Origin: Verrucomicrobiaceae bacterium
GTDB taxonomy: Bacteria; Verrucomicrobiota; Verrucomicrobiia; Verrucomicrobiales; Verrucomicrobiaceae
Reading direction: 5' to 3'
Assembly: GCA_019694165.1 (NCBI GenBank)
Contig: JAIBCL010000020.1
Coordinates: 50,056-114,055 of the forward strand
DNA length: 64,000 nucleotides
Positions within the stretch are counted from its first letter, which is position 1, and each line of letters begins with the position of its first letter. Positions 30,183 to 39,746 of the stretch are shown here, piece by piece. The notes under the pieces are model-generated. The model searched no databases, had not been told where the DNA came from, and worked only from the letters and a program-made list of their open reading frames with translations. The position numbers and the translations under genes were made by a program.

Positions 30183-33100
30183 CTACGGCTTCGGCAATCT
30201 CAGGTAGGTGATCAAATCCGCAAGCGACTGCGGAGTCAAAACCGCCTCCAGCCCATCTGGCATCAGCGAGGTCTGTGTGGACTTCAGTTCCTTGATCTCG
30301 CTGCGCAAAACGGAGCGCACGACGTTGCCCGCGAGCTTCATGGTGATGCTGCTGCTCGTTTCGGTGGAGACGATGCCATAGAGCTGCTCGCCGGATTTCA
30401 GCGTGCAGTGATACGCGGCGAAGCCGGGCTCGATGACGGCGCTGGGGTCGAGGATGGAGTTGAGCAGTTTCTCGGAGGTGTGCGGCACGACGCTGCGCAA
30501 GTCGGGACCGACGGGCAGGCCGATGCCTTCGAGTTGATGGCAGGCGATGCAACCGGCAGCGGTGAAGACCTGCTTGCCCTTGGCGGCGTCACCGGTGAGC
30601 GAGAGCGCGGGCTTGAACTTCTCGATAACGGCGGCGCGTGTGGGCGAGCCGCTGGATTGGAAGGCTTCGTCGGCGAGCTTGGCGATGGCTTGATTTGGAT
30701 CGTGCAGCAAGGCGGCGCGCTGCTGGGCGTAGAGCGAGTTGGCGGAGATCGCGCCGCTCTTCACGAGGCTGAGCAGTGATTTGATCCACGGGCCGCTGGA
30801 GAGCAAGGCTTCGATGATGTCGTGGCGAACTTGCGGTGTGCGTGAGGACCAATCGCTGGTGAGCAGATCGACCGAGCCTTTGGGTTTCACTTCGCGGATG
30901 ATCGCGGTGGCGACGCGTTGGGCTTCGCTGCTGGCGTCGGCTTTGATCCAGCGATTGGCGAGATCGAGCATCGACTTGGAATGCGTGGCATTGGTTGCGA
31001 GCACGGTGGCGGCATCGACATCGGCGAGCGTGGCTTCGTTCTTCGGATCGGTGAGTCGCGCGGCAGTTTGCTGGAGCAGGTCGTTGATGGCGGTGAGCTG
31101 CTTCTTCAAGTCGTCGGAGGCTGCGGACTTCGTGAGCTTGTCGAGGCTGCTGTTGCTGGACGCGAGTGCGCTCATGAAGCTGCGCAGGCGTTGCATGGAG
31201 CCGTCTTTGCCGGTGACGCCGGCGACTTCAATGAGGCGGGCGATGAGCGATTCGTCCTTCAAGTTCATCACGAGTCGCGTGATGGAGGCGAGACCGATGG
31301 CGTCGAAGGTGCTGACGACTTCGGGCTTGAGCAGCGCCTTGATGTGCGTAGCGGCGGAGATGAGCACGGCACCGGAGATCACGGGATCGGCGGAGTCGCG
31401 CTTCATGAGCGATGCGAGCATCGCGCCAGTGCGCTCGTCTTTAAAGGCGCTGAGCGAGCAGGCGAGTTGCAGACGCACTTTCGCATCGTCGTCATTCGCG
31501 AGGGCGGTCATCGCTTGGATGAGGGTGTCGTCGTTGGCGAAGTTCTCCGCGATGATGAGGCCTTGTTCGCGGACGCGCGGATTTGGATCAATGAGCAAGC
31601 GCTCGCAGATGCGTGGTGTCATCTCGCCAAGCAGTTGCAGGGTCCAGGCGGCTTGCGCGCGAGCTTGAGGCGAGGGGCCATCGGCGGCCATCGCGATGAG
31701 CTGGCCCTCGAGCACGGTGGGTTTGCTCCAGGCGATGAGCATCTCGGCTTTGTCGCGAAGCCAGCCGACAGGGGAGGCCAAAGTAGTGATGGGCTTTATC
31801 CCATCACCCCTGCGCACAAGGGCCGTGAGATTCGCAATCTTCCGAGGTTTATGACCTTCGGGAGTATCGCTTTGCGAGATGCGATAGATCCTCCCCTTGT
31901 CATCACCATGCCGCCAGAACGCAGCGAGTTCGTCTTTGCCATTCTGCGGCAACCACTGCGGATGCTCGATGATGTAGCGATACATGTCGGCGATGTAGAG
32001 CGCGCCGTCGGGGCCGTCGCGGACCATGACGGGGCGGCACCAGTGGTCTTCGCTGGCGAAGAAGTCGGGTGCTTTGCCATCGGTGTCGGGTTGCGCCTTG
32101 AAGCTCACGCCGTCGTCTTCGAGAACGTGATGCTGCACCACGCGATGGAAGGGCTCGCAGGTGAAGGCGTGCATCTTGCCGTCGTCGAAGAGCGTGCCGC
32201 CGCGGTAGAAATTGATGCCGCATGCGCTGGTGTAGCGACCGCTTTGATTGAAACTGTGGAAGCGTTTCTCCGCCTCGCCCACGGGATACACGGGCGGGTT
32301 CAGCGGGTAGAGCAGGCGCACGGGATCGGGCGGAATCACGTTCGGATTGCGACGCAGGTAATGGTCTTGCAGCACGTAGTGCCAGAGCGGTTTGCTGTTC
32401 TGCACGCCGAACCAGTGATCCCAATCATCGCGCACGCGACCGAACTGCGACGGGCCGGTCTGCGGGTCGAACTCGCCGGTGTCGGGCTTGAAGCGGAAGT
32501 CGCGCGCGCCGAGTTCGATCTTCTCGCCGGTGAGCTTGTTGATCACGGCGGTGCTCTTGTTGTAGTTCACCGTGTGCGCGCCGCCGGCGCAATACACCCA
32601 GCCATCCATGCCCCAGCGCAGGCCGTTCACGCGCAGTTGCTGATTGCCTTCGCTGAAGCCGGTGAAGAGCACCTTCTTCTCGCTGCCGTCGCCTTTGATG
32701 AAAAGAATGTCTGGCGCGGCGGTGACGAGCACGCCATCGCGCCATGTGAGGATGCCGGTGGCAAAGTTCAGTCCGTCGGCGATGACGGTGCGCTTGTCGT
32801 ATTGGCCGTTGGCGTCGGTGTCTTCCAGCATCACGACGCGACTGCCGGGCTTGCCTTTGCCATCCATGCCGAGCGGGTAGTCCGCCATCTCGACGACCCA
32901 CAAGCGACCGCGCTCATCCCAGTCGAACGCGACGGGATCGAGCACGACGGGCTCGCACGCGATGAGTTCGGCTTTGAAGCCCTCGCGGATGTGGAGTTTT
33001 TTGAGGGAGTCTTCGGGCGAGAGTGGAGGGTAGGGCGCTTGCTCCGCAAGCGCCGCCGCAGGCTGAGAGGGCTTCGAGGATGTGGAAGGGACGTTCGAAG

Positions 33101-35783
33101 GCGTTGTGGCCTTACGCGGCGGCTGGGGGACCAGCCGCCCTACCTCATGCGCGAGGCCATTGACGACGACCTTTTCAAACTCGCCCTCCAGCGGCGCGAA
33201 GTCGTCGCAGCGTCGGCCAAAGAAGAGGTCCTTCACTCCGGCGGCGGTGACTGGCATCTCAGCATCAATCTCGACCTTGCCGTTCAGCGTCACCTTCACA
33301 TGCGATCCGGAGCGCTCGAAGGTGACGTCGTTCCACGAGCCCGGCTCGATGATCGTCTTGCCGCGCACGATGTTGTCCGCAGCGTTGCCATTGAAGACGA
33401 AGATCTTGCCCGGCTCCGAGTCCTTGTAGTTGCCGCCGATGCCGAGGTGATCGCCGGGTGCCTGACGATCGCCCCTCGGTCCGCGTGACACGAGGTAAGC
33501 GGTGACGGCATTGACGTTGTTCTTCTTCGTGTTGCGGAAGCGCATCGAGACGGACCAGTTCTCGTGCTGCTTGAGCTGCCCTTCTTTTTGCACGGCGAGT
33601 TTCTTCGCTCGCTCTGCGCGCTCGACGGCGTGACGTGCGTTGTCGTCTTCGACCTTCGAGGTCTTCCAAAGCTGCGCGATGAGCTTTGACTCGATCGCAC
33701 GATCCCAGACGGTGATCTCGTCGAGCCGACCTTGGAGGCCTTGGCCGAAGATGAGCTTGTTCGTGTTCTCGCCTGCCTTGCCGGTGAGGATGGGCTTCTC
33801 ATCGCCATCGAGATGCACGCGAAGCTGATCGCCATCGCGGATGAGCACGGCGAAGTGCCAGTCGTCGGCATAGCGAGAAGTAGTCTCGGACTTCAGCCCG
33901 CCAGCGCTTGGTTTTGCCGAGTTGTTCGGCTTTGCGGAGTCCGACGGGCTAAAGCCCGGGACTACTTCTCCTAGCGCGAGCCGCACCGTGTGATCGGCGA
34001 ACTGATGCGCGACCAGCGTCGCACCGAGCGCATCGATGAGATGCCCGCTGCGTTCACTCGCGCCGCTCTCGTGCCCGAGCCAGAACCAGAGGGCGATGGA
34101 GGCTCTGTCGCCGAGCTTCAGGTTAGTGGTTTCGATGTGACCGCCAGCGAGATGGATGGAGCGGTTGATCTTGTCGCGCTGAACCCGAAGCTGCTGAGGT
34201 TTCAGCACGGACTCGTCACCATAACCCCGACCTGCATTGAATCCCGGTAACTCAAAGGCGTGAGGCCCGACTGCCGCAGTCTTCGCGCCTGAGTGATTGG
34301 AGTAGAGATCACTTGTTTCGTAACGGAAGTCCACGAACAGAGCGGCGCGTGAATCGATAACAGCCAAAGTGTAAGGTGGTGCGTCCTCGCTCATTCCTCG
34401 TCCCGGTGTCAAATCCAGCTCATGGACCATTGAGCGCAGAGTTTCGCGAATCTTACTCTCGGCCCCAACTTCTAGTCCCGCTGTCCTAGCAGGCCAAGTT
34501 GTGTAGCCACCAAGGGAGTGTTGTTCTTCAGGGGGAATGTAGCCCTCGGCCCCATTCGCCAGTTCGATGTTGAAGTGATCATAGAATGGTGAAGACCATT
34601 TGAGCCTCAACCCCGTGATCGCATACACCTCGTTCGGCAGTGTCGCGATGCTGAGATCACCAATGCGGATCGCTTGCAGCTTCAGCGTCGTCTCCTTGCG
34701 CTGATCGAGAATGACGGCTTCGCGCGCATAGACTTCCGTTTTGTCCTTCGGCAGATCGTTCTGAATCTGCGCGTTGATTCGCTCCGCCCATGACAAACGA
34801 TCTTTGTCCGGTGTGCGATACTTGAGCGTGAGCTGCTTCTCGATCATGCCGAGTTCGGCGTGGTCTTGATACTCCACCTTCGCGAGCGCCCTCTTCGCGT
34901 AGCTGACCACGCCTTCGGTGTAGCTTTGCAGCGTGAGGTCCTTCTTCTCCGCGCCGTAGTCCATCCACATGAGGTCGCCGCTGGTGCCTTGGGACATGGC
35001 GCACATGCCGCCGCCGAGATGCTTTTCGATGAGGTCGCAGAAGAGGCCAAAGTAGTCCGCCGACACGGGCGTGCTGCCGAAGTAGTGCTGCGAGTAGTTG
35101 GCGAGGACGGCGAGCGGTTTGCCGTCCTTGGTCTGGATCGAGATGACGCTGAGCTGCGGATCAACCGGACCGCTGGGGCCGACGACATCCTTGCTGAGGT
35201 AGCCGGGATGCATGTTCGCGCGGCCCGTCGCATTGCCGAAGGGATCGACGACTTCTTTGCCCGCGAGGCGAATCCAGCGGCGGTTGTGCGTGTGCTCCCA
35301 GTCGTCGATGCTGCTCCAGCCGATGCGCGCGGGCTGAAGCCGCTTGTTCGCCTCGACGATGCTCTCGGCGATCTTTGGGATGAGGAACTTCGCATATTCC
35401 GGGTCCTGTCGCGTGCCGAGACAGCCCATCGCGGCGGGCGCGCTATGCGTGTGCGTGGCGCTGACCATCATTCGATCCACAGGGATGCCGCACTGCTTCG
35501 ACGCGAGCGCTTTGGCTTCGTCGATGAGCTTCTGCTCCATCATGCACTGATCCACGATGGCGAAGGCGATCTTCATCTTGCCGTCGTCGAGCACGATGGC
35601 GCGGGAGTGGAGCTTGTCGGTCAGCTTGTCACTCGTGCGCTCGGTGAACATGCCCGCGATGATGCGCGGGAACGTGGTCGGCGAGATGTCCGTGGCGACG
35701 GCTCCGGCGCGGAAGACCTGGGCCTGCAGGGCGGTGGTGATGGCGGAGACAAGGACGATGGCAAAGGGGAAAGAGCGGCGCAT
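30183..35783 (-). CDS. Giant secreted fusion: ceramidase-like, LamG, DUF1080-like, PVC membrane-bound dehydrogenase, HEAT repeats and cytochrome c
   Basis: The 1866-residue protein has a signal peptide (MRRSFPFAIVLVSAITTALQA). Domains in order: neutral/alkaline ceramidase-like (about 25-470, with VSATHTHSAPAAMG); a LamG/concanavalin-like domain (about 535-700); a second sugar-binding-like domain of DUF1080 type (about 760-880); the PVC-specific membrane-bound dehydrogenase beta-propeller (about 915-1310, with REGFKAELIACEPVVLDPVA); HEAT-like helices (about 1320-1700); and a terminal cytochrome domain with the haem site AAGCIACHQLEG (about 1750). Such modules in PVC bacteria are tied to polysaccharide or glycoside oxidation outside the cytoplasm. 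The ceramidase-like front is unusual for this family. Two REP-like palindromes lie within the reading frame without breaking it. Confidence 0.85.
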   Translation of the reverse strand: MRRSFPFAIVLVSAITTALQAQVFRAGAVATDISPTTFPRIIAGMFTERTSDKLTDKLHSRAIVLDDGKMKIAFAIVDQCMMEQKLIDEAKALASKQCGIPVDRMMVSATHTHSAPAAMGCLGTRQDPEYAKFLIPKIAESIVEANKRLQPARIGWSSIDDWEHTHNRRWIRLAGKEVVDPFGNATGRANMHPGYLSKDVVGPSGPVDPQLSVISIQTKDGKPLAVLANYSQHYFGSTPVSADYFGLFCDLIEKHLGGGMCAMSQGTSGDLMWMDYGAEKKDLTLQSYTEGVVSYAKRALAKVEYQDHAELGMIEKQLTLKYRTPDKDRLSWAERINAQIQNDLPKDKTEVYAREAVILDQRKETTLKLQAIRIGDLSIATLPNEVYAITGLRLKWSSPFYDHFNIELANGAEGYIPPEEQHSLGGYTTWPARTAGLEVGAESKIRETLRSMVHELDLTPGRGMSEDAPPYTLAVIDSRAALFVDFRYETSDLYSNHSGAKTAAVGPHAFELPGFNAGRGYGDESVLKPQQLRVQRDKINRSIHLAGGHIETTNLKLGDRASIALWFWLGHESGASERSGHLIDALGATLVAHQFADHTVRLALGEVVPGFSPSDSAKPNNSAKPSAGGLKSETTSRYADDWHFAVLIRDGDQLRVHLDGDEKPILTGKAGENTNKLIFGQGLQGRLDEITVWDRAIESKLIAQLWKTSKVEDDNARHAVERAERAKKLAVQKEGQLKQHENWSVSMRFRNTKKNNVNAVTAYLVSRGPRGDRQAPGDHLGIGGNYKDSEPGKIFVFNGNAADNIVRGKTIIEPGSWNDVTFERSGSHVKVTLNGKVEIDAEMPVTAAGVKDLFFGRRCDDFAPLEGEFEKVVVNGLAHEVGRLVPQPPRKATTPSNVPSTSSKPSQPAAALAEQAPYPPLSPEDSLKKLHIREGFKAELIACEPVVLDPVAFDWDERGRLWVVEMADYPLGMDGKGKPGSRVVMLEDTDANGQYDKRTVIADGLNFATGILTWRDGVLVTAAPDILFIKGDGSEKKVLFTGFSEGNQQLRVNGLRWGMDGWVYCAGGAHTVNYNKSTAVINKLTGEKIELGARDFRFKPDTGEFDPQTGPSQFGRVRDDWDHWFGVQNSKPLWHYVLQDHYLRRNPNVIPPDPVRLLYPLNPPVYPVGEAEKRFHSFNQSGRYTSACGINFYRGGTLFDDGKMHAFTCEPFHRVVQHHVLEDDGVSFKAQPDTDGKAPDFFASEDHWCRPVMVRDGPDGALYIADMYRYIIEHPQWLPQNGKDELAAFWRHGDDKGRIYRISQSDTPEGHKPRKIANLTALVRRGDGIKPITTLASPVGWLRDKAEMLIAWSKPTVLEGQLIAMAADGPSPQARAQAAWTLQLLGEMTPRICERLLIDPNPRVREQGLIIAENFANDDTLIQAMTALANDDDAKVRLQLACSLSAFKDERTGAMLASLMKRDSADPVISGAVLISAATHIKALLKPEVVSTFDAIGLASITRLVMNLKDESLIARLIEVAGVTGKDGSMQRLRSFMSALASSNSSLDKLTKSAASDDLKKQLTAINDLLQQTAARLTDPKNEATLADVDAATVLATNATHSKSMLDLANRWIKADASSEAQRVATAIIREVKPKGSVDLLTSDWSSRTPQVRHDIIEALLSSGPWIKSLLSLVKSGAISANSLYAQQRAALLHDPNQAIAKLADEAFQSSGSPTRAAVIEKFKPALSLTGDAAKGKQVFTAAGCIACHQLEGIGLPVGPDLRSVVPHTSEKLLNSILDPSAVIEPGFAAYHCTLKSGEQLYGIVSTETSSSITMKLAGNVVRSVLRSEIKELKSTQTSLMPDGLEAVLTPQSLADLITYLRLPKP
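33029..33143. repeat. In-frame REPIN-like element in the linker of the fusion gene
   Basis: Two facing hairpins, GTAGGGCG...CGCC at about 33029-33058 and GGCGGCTGG-GGGA-CCAGCCGCCC at about 33116-33140, are bounded by the shared end motif GTAGGGCG and its complement. They encode about 38 residues (roughly 880-918 of the protein), rich in Pro, Ala, Ser and Thr, between the DUF1080-like and dehydrogenase domains. Confidence 0.7.
33877..33968. repeat. In-frame REPIN-like element (GAAGTAGTCCCGGGCTT family) in the LamG domain
   Basis: The left arm 33877-33900 (GAAGTAGTCTCGGACTTCAG...) and right arm 33945-33968 are reverse complements with four mismatches over 24 bases. The interior is 44 bp. The element is translated as about 30 residues (roughly 605-635) inserted in a loop of the LamG-like domain, including an SAKPNNSAKPSAGG stretch. 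Confidence 0.85.
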
Positions 35784-35834
35784 GGCTGCACTCGGTTACG
35801 GAGCCGGGACGGGTTTCTTTTGATCCGGTTGCCG

Positions 35835-37124
35835 TCAGGCCGTCCGGCTTTGTGGGGAGAGTCGGGCTGCTTGCAGGTATGCATCCGCCAGCAATTCCAT
35901 CGTGTGGACCGCCCGCATTGGCGAACCCGCGGCCGAGAGGTGTGCGTGGAGTTGTGTGAGACAGCCGATGTTTCCGCTCACGGCGACTTCCGCGCCGGAC
36001 GCGATGAGGGCGGCGGCCTTGCGACAGCCAAGTTCTCGGGCGACACCGGGATGATCGAGATTGTAGGTGCCCGCTGAGCCGCAGCAGATTTCCGGGTCGG
36101 CGATCTCGCGCAACGCGACACCGGGGATGCTCTGTAAAACCGCGCGCGGTGCGGACTGCACATGCTGGCCGTGCAGCAAATGGCATGCATCCTGAATGGC
36201 GACGGTGATCTGTCGTCCGGTGTCCGCAGGCGGCTTCAAGCCGATGCGCACGAGAAACTCCGCGACATCCACCGCCTTCTTCGCGAGCACACCGGCGGCG
36301 CGCTCATCGGTCGTGCCCGAGAGGATCAGCGGATACTCGTGCAGACAAGATCCGCAGCCGGCGGCATTTGTGAGGATCGCGTCCACATCGTCGGGAAATA
36401 CAGCCACGTTCTGCCGCGCACAGGCGGCCGCCTGGTCGTGTGCGCCGACGTGCCAGGCGAGCGCGCCGCAGCAGGCCTGCTGGCGCGGCACGATGACTTC
36501 GACGTCGTTCGCCAGCAGCACGGCGATCGTCGCACGATTGATCCGGGGGGCGAGCACTTGTTGTGCGCAGCCGGCCAGCAGGGCGATGCGTGCGCGCGGT
36601 TTGCCCGGCGGCTGCCAGCGCTCCTGCAATGGCCCGCCCGCTTCCATTTTGGCCGGCAGCAGATCGAGCATCGGCCGCAGCGACGGCGGCATGAATCTGG
36701 CGAGCGGCCTGACCAGCAATCCGAGACGCACGGCAAACTCGAACCGATCAGGATATGGCAGGAGGCGCAGGAGCACCCAGCGACGCAGCCTGTCAGACAG
36801 CGCACGGTCGCGCCGTGGCTCCGACATGGCGCGGAAAGGCGAAATCAGGCCGCGATACTGCACGCCCGACGGACAAGCCGTCTCACATGCGAGGCAGCCG
36901 AGGCAGGCGTCGAGGTGCGGTTGCGCTTCTTCAAGCGGCAGGGTGCCTTCGAGCACCTGTTTCATGAGCGTGATGCGGCCACGAGGGGAGTCCATCTCCT
37001 CGCCGAGCACCTGATAGGTGGGGCACGTCGGCAGGCAGAAGCCGCAGTGGACGCACGACTGCACCGCGTCGGCCATCGGCCGGCCAAATGGGCCGAGCTT
37101 CGAGACTGGGATGGAGTGCTTCAT
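35835..37124 (-). CDS. glcF: Glycolate oxidase iron-sulfur subunit GlcF
   Basis: The 429-residue protein has two 4Fe-4S motifs, CVHCGFCLPTCP (about 24-35) and CLGCLACETACP (about 74-85), and two cysteine-rich CCG domains containing ACCGALAWH and EICCGSAGTYN. It carries electrons from the flavin subunits to the quinone pool. It is the last gene of the glcD-glcE-glcF row and starts 5 bp after the glcE stop. Length and motif order match GlcF. Confidence 0.93.
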   Translation of the reverse strand: MKHSIPVSKLGPFGRPMADAVQSCVHCGFCLPTCPTYQVLGEEMDSPRGRITLMKQVLEGTLPLEEAQPHLDACLGCLACETACPSGVQYRGLISPFRAMSEPRRDRALSDRLRRWVLLRLLPYPDRFEFAVRLGLLVRPLARFMPPSLRPMLDLLPAKMEAGGPLQERWQPPGKPRARIALLAGCAQQVLAPRINRATIAVLLANDVEVIVPRQQACCGALAWHVGAHDQAAACARQNVAVFPDDVDAILTNAAGCGSCLHEYPLILSGTTDERAAGVLAKKAVDVAEFLVRIGLKPPADTGRQITVAIQDACHLLHGQHVQSAPRAVLQSIPGVALREIADPEICCGSAGTYNLDHPGVARELGCRKAAALIASGAEVAVSGNIGCLTQLHAHLSAAGSPMRAVHTMELLADAYLQAARLSPQSRTA

Positions 37125-37129
37125 TTACG

Positions 37130-38206
37130 TCATGTCAGCGCACCGAGTTTGTTTTGCGGATCGAGCGCCGTCTTCACACGCTGGAGAAAGTCGAGACCCG
37201 TGCGGCTGCCGAGCCAGATGCGCCCGGAATTCAAAGCGACGCCGCCGAGCTGCATCGAGGCGAGGAGCGCGTCGAGTTCGGAGAGGCTCTTGTCTTGCGG
37301 CCACTCGATTGAGGCAGCGTTGCACGCCACGGAGTAGCGCCGGACGGTGCCGGTGGATGCGAGCTTGGCGTCAAGGATGGAAACGAAGGAAGGAACAAGC
37401 GGGACTTTGATGCTGCGGCGGCTGATGGCGGGCGGTATGCCGGATTCGTCAAACGCGATGCCGAGCGCGACGCGCATGGCATCGTGTCTCGGGCGCAAGG
37501 CGGCGGCGTGGCCCGCGATGCCTACGATCACGCGGCCGGGAGGCAGCAGCTCGATGAACTCTGCATCGAACGGCCCGCGTGCGATGCGGCAGACGAGGTC
37601 CACCGCCTCCCGCAGATCACCGGCGTCGTGCGCGACCGTCATGCGCGCCTCCGGCTTTGGGAAGACCTTGAAAGTCACCTCGGTCAATACGCCGAGCCTG
37701 CCGAACGAGCCGGTCATCAGCTTCGGGAAGTCGAAGCCCGCGGCGTTCTTCACGACTTTGCCCCCGCCGTGGAGCTGGCGGCCTTCGCCATCGACGAAGC
37801 GCGCGCCGATGATGAAGTCACGCACGCCGCCGTACCGCAGACGGGCCGGGCCGTTCATCGCGGTGGCGACCGTGCCGCCTATGGTCGCGCCTTCGTCGGC
37901 GAAGAGTGGATCGAACGGGAGATGCTGGCCTTCGCGCCCGAGCGTCTCGATGATTTCCTTCAGAGGCGTGCCGGCCCTGGCGGTGAAGGTGTACTCGTCG
38001 GGCTCGTATTCCGTGATGCCGGAGAGCTGGCGTGTGTCGAGCAAAAGCGGCGCGAGCCGGCGGCCCGCACTCCATTCAGACGTGGGAGCCGGCGGCTCGC
38101 ACCACTTCGTCGCGCCGCCTCGCACGAGCACGCACGCGCCTTCGCGTACCGCCTGACTCACGTCATCGGCGCTCTTTACACTGAACGCTGAACACGGCTC
38201 ACTCAT
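37130..38206 (-). CDS. glcE: Glycolate oxidase FAD-binding subunit GlcE
   Basis: The 358-residue flavoprotein has the FAD-binding PCMH-type pattern (VLVRGGATKWC, then LPFDPLFADEGATIGGTVAT and RYGGVRDFIIGARFV) and the GGGKVVKNAAGFDFPKLMTG block typical of GlcE. With GlcD and GlcF it oxidises glycolate to glyoxylate at the membrane. It starts 4 bp after glcD. The C-terminal NKLGALT matches the family end. Confidence 0.92.
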   Translation of the reverse strand: MSEPCSAFSVKSADDVSQAVREGACVLVRGGATKWCEPPAPTSEWSAGRRLAPLLLDTRQLSGITEYEPDEYTFTARAGTPLKEIIETLGREGQHLPFDPLFADEGATIGGTVATAMNGPARLRYGGVRDFIIGARFVDGEGRQLHGGGKVVKNAAGFDFPKLMTGSFGRLGVLTEVTFKVFPKPEARMTVAHDAGDLREAVDLVCRIARGPFDAEFIELLPPGRVIVGIAGHAAALRPRHDAMRVALGIAFDESGIPPAISRRSIKVPLVPSFVSILDAKLASTGTVRRYSVACNAASIEWPQDKSLSELDALLASMQLGGVALNSGRIWLGSRTGLDFLQRVKTALDPQNKLGALT

Positions 38207-38210
38207 CCCG

Positions 38211-39659
38211 TCACTCCCTGCTGATCACTCCTGCCGCCTCCAGTGGATGCAGGCCGCGCCATTGCATTGCGGGTGCATCGCCGCCGGGGAACATCTTGCC
38301 GGGGTTCGCGATCTCTTTCGGATCGAAGAGGCGGCGCACGCGCTGCATCGCTTCGATGTCGTCGGCGCCGAACATCCGCGGCAGGAATGCCTTCTTCTCC
38401 AGGCCGACGCCGTGCTCGCCGGTGATCGATCCCCCCATCTCGATGCACATGACGAGAATCTCGCCGGCGAGTTCCTCGGCCTTCTCCAGCTCGCCTGCGA
38501 TGCGGCCGTCGTAGAGGATGAGCGGATGCAGGTTGCCGTCGCCGGCGTGAAACACATTCGCCACGCGCAGGCCGTGGCGCTTCGATGATTCGCCGATGCG
38601 GCGCAGCGCCTCGCCGAGCGCGCGGCGCGGCACGACGCCGTCCTGCACGATGAAGTCGGGACTCAGGCGGCCGACCGCGGAGAATGCGCTCTTTCGCCCC
38701 TTCCAGATGCGCATGCGGTCCACGGCATCACGCGCGATGCGAATCTGGATGGCGCCGGAGCAGTCGAGAATCTTTTGCAGCGCGGGCCGCTCTGCGGCGA
38801 CCTGCTCGGGCGTGCCTTCGAGCTCGACGATGAGGCACGCCTCGGAGCCGGGCGGAAATTCGGCGCTCACCGCCGCTTCGGCGGCATCCATCGCGAGGCG
38901 GTCCATGATCTCCATCGCGCCGGGCAGCAGTCCGCTCGCGACCACGGCGGCCACGGTGTCGCCCGCCTTTTGCAGAGTGTCGTAGCCGGCGAGCACGGTG
39001 TGGAAGCACGCGGCTTTCGGCAGAAGGCGCAGGGTGATCTCCAGCGCGATGCCGAAGAGACCTTCGCTGCCGCAAAAGAGGCCGGTGAGATCCGGGCCGC
39101 TGCTTTCGAGGCTCGCGCCGCCGAGTTCGTGCACCGAGCCGTCGGCGAGCACCACTTTGAGTCCGAGCACATGATTGGTGGTCATGCCGTACTTCAGGCA
39201 ATGCGCGCCGCCGGAATTGAAGGCCACGTTGCCGCCGATGGTGCAGACCTGCTGGCTCGACGGATCAGGAGCGTAATGCAGGCCGTGCGGCGCGGCGGCT
39301 TTCGTCACGGCGAGATTCGTCACGCCCGGTTCGACGACGGCGATGCGCGAGTCGGGATCGAGCCGCAGGATGCGGTCCATCCGGTTCAGGCCGATGACGA
39401 TGCCGTCTTCGACGGGAACCGAGCCGCCGCTCAATGAGGTGCCGCTGCCGCGTGCGACGAACGGCACGCCGTGCTCGTGGCACAGGCGGACGACGTCGAT
39501 GACTTCGTCCGCCGTGTCCGGCAGCACGACGGCGCGCGGCCTGACTGCAAAGGCGGTGAGGCCGTCGCTCTGATACGCGGCGAGTCCTGCCCCGCCCGCG
39601 ATCATGCGCGCGTGCGGGATGAGGGAGGCGAGCCGGCTGAGGAAAGTCACGCAGCGCAT
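38211..39659 (-). CDS. glcD: Glycolate oxidase subunit GlcD
   Basis: The 482-residue FAD-linked oxidase has [40 protein letters not shown], the substrate-site block [17 protein letters not shown] and [13 protein letters not shown], all typical of GlcD. It supplies the catalytic flavin for glycolate oxidation. It is the first gene of the operon; the ATG at 39659 is close to the conserved start. The divergent ParA-like gene begins at 39747, so both promoters should lie in 39660-39746. Confidence 0.94.
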   Translation of the reverse strand: MRCVTFLSRLASLIPHARMIAGGAGLAAYQSDGLTAFAVRPRAVVLPDTADEVIDVVRLCHEHGVPFVARGSGTSLSGGSVPVEDGIVIGLNRMDRILRLDPDSRIAVVEPGVTNLAVTKAAAPHGLHYAPDPSSQQVCTIGGNVAFNSGGAHCLKYGMTTNHVLGLKVVLADGSVHELGGASLESSGPDLTGLFCGSEGLFGIALEITLRLLPKAACFHTVLAGYDTLQKAGDTVAAVVASGLLPGAMEIMDRLAMDAAEAAVSAEFPPGSEACLIVELEGTPEQVAAERPALQKILDCSGAIQIRIARDAVDRMRIWKGRKSAFSAVGRLSPDFIVQDGVVPRRALGEALRRIGESSKRHGLRVANVFHAGDGNLHPLILYDGRIAGELEKAEELAGEILVMCIEMGGSITGEHGVGLEKKAFLPRMFGADDIEAMQRVRRLFDPKEIANPGKMFPGGDAPAMQWRGLHPLEAAGVISRE

Positions 39660-39746
39660 TCAAGCCACGAAGCGGCGGCGCACAACCGATTGCGCGTGCG
39701 CGAACTTTTGGGTGCAAACAAAAACCGGCCCGCTAGTATCGCGAGC

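Noticed and set aside
30918..33488. 856-residue plus-strand frame opposite the ceramidase-dehydrogenase fusion
   Set aside because: It mirrors the fusion gene in codon-position bias and has no domain.
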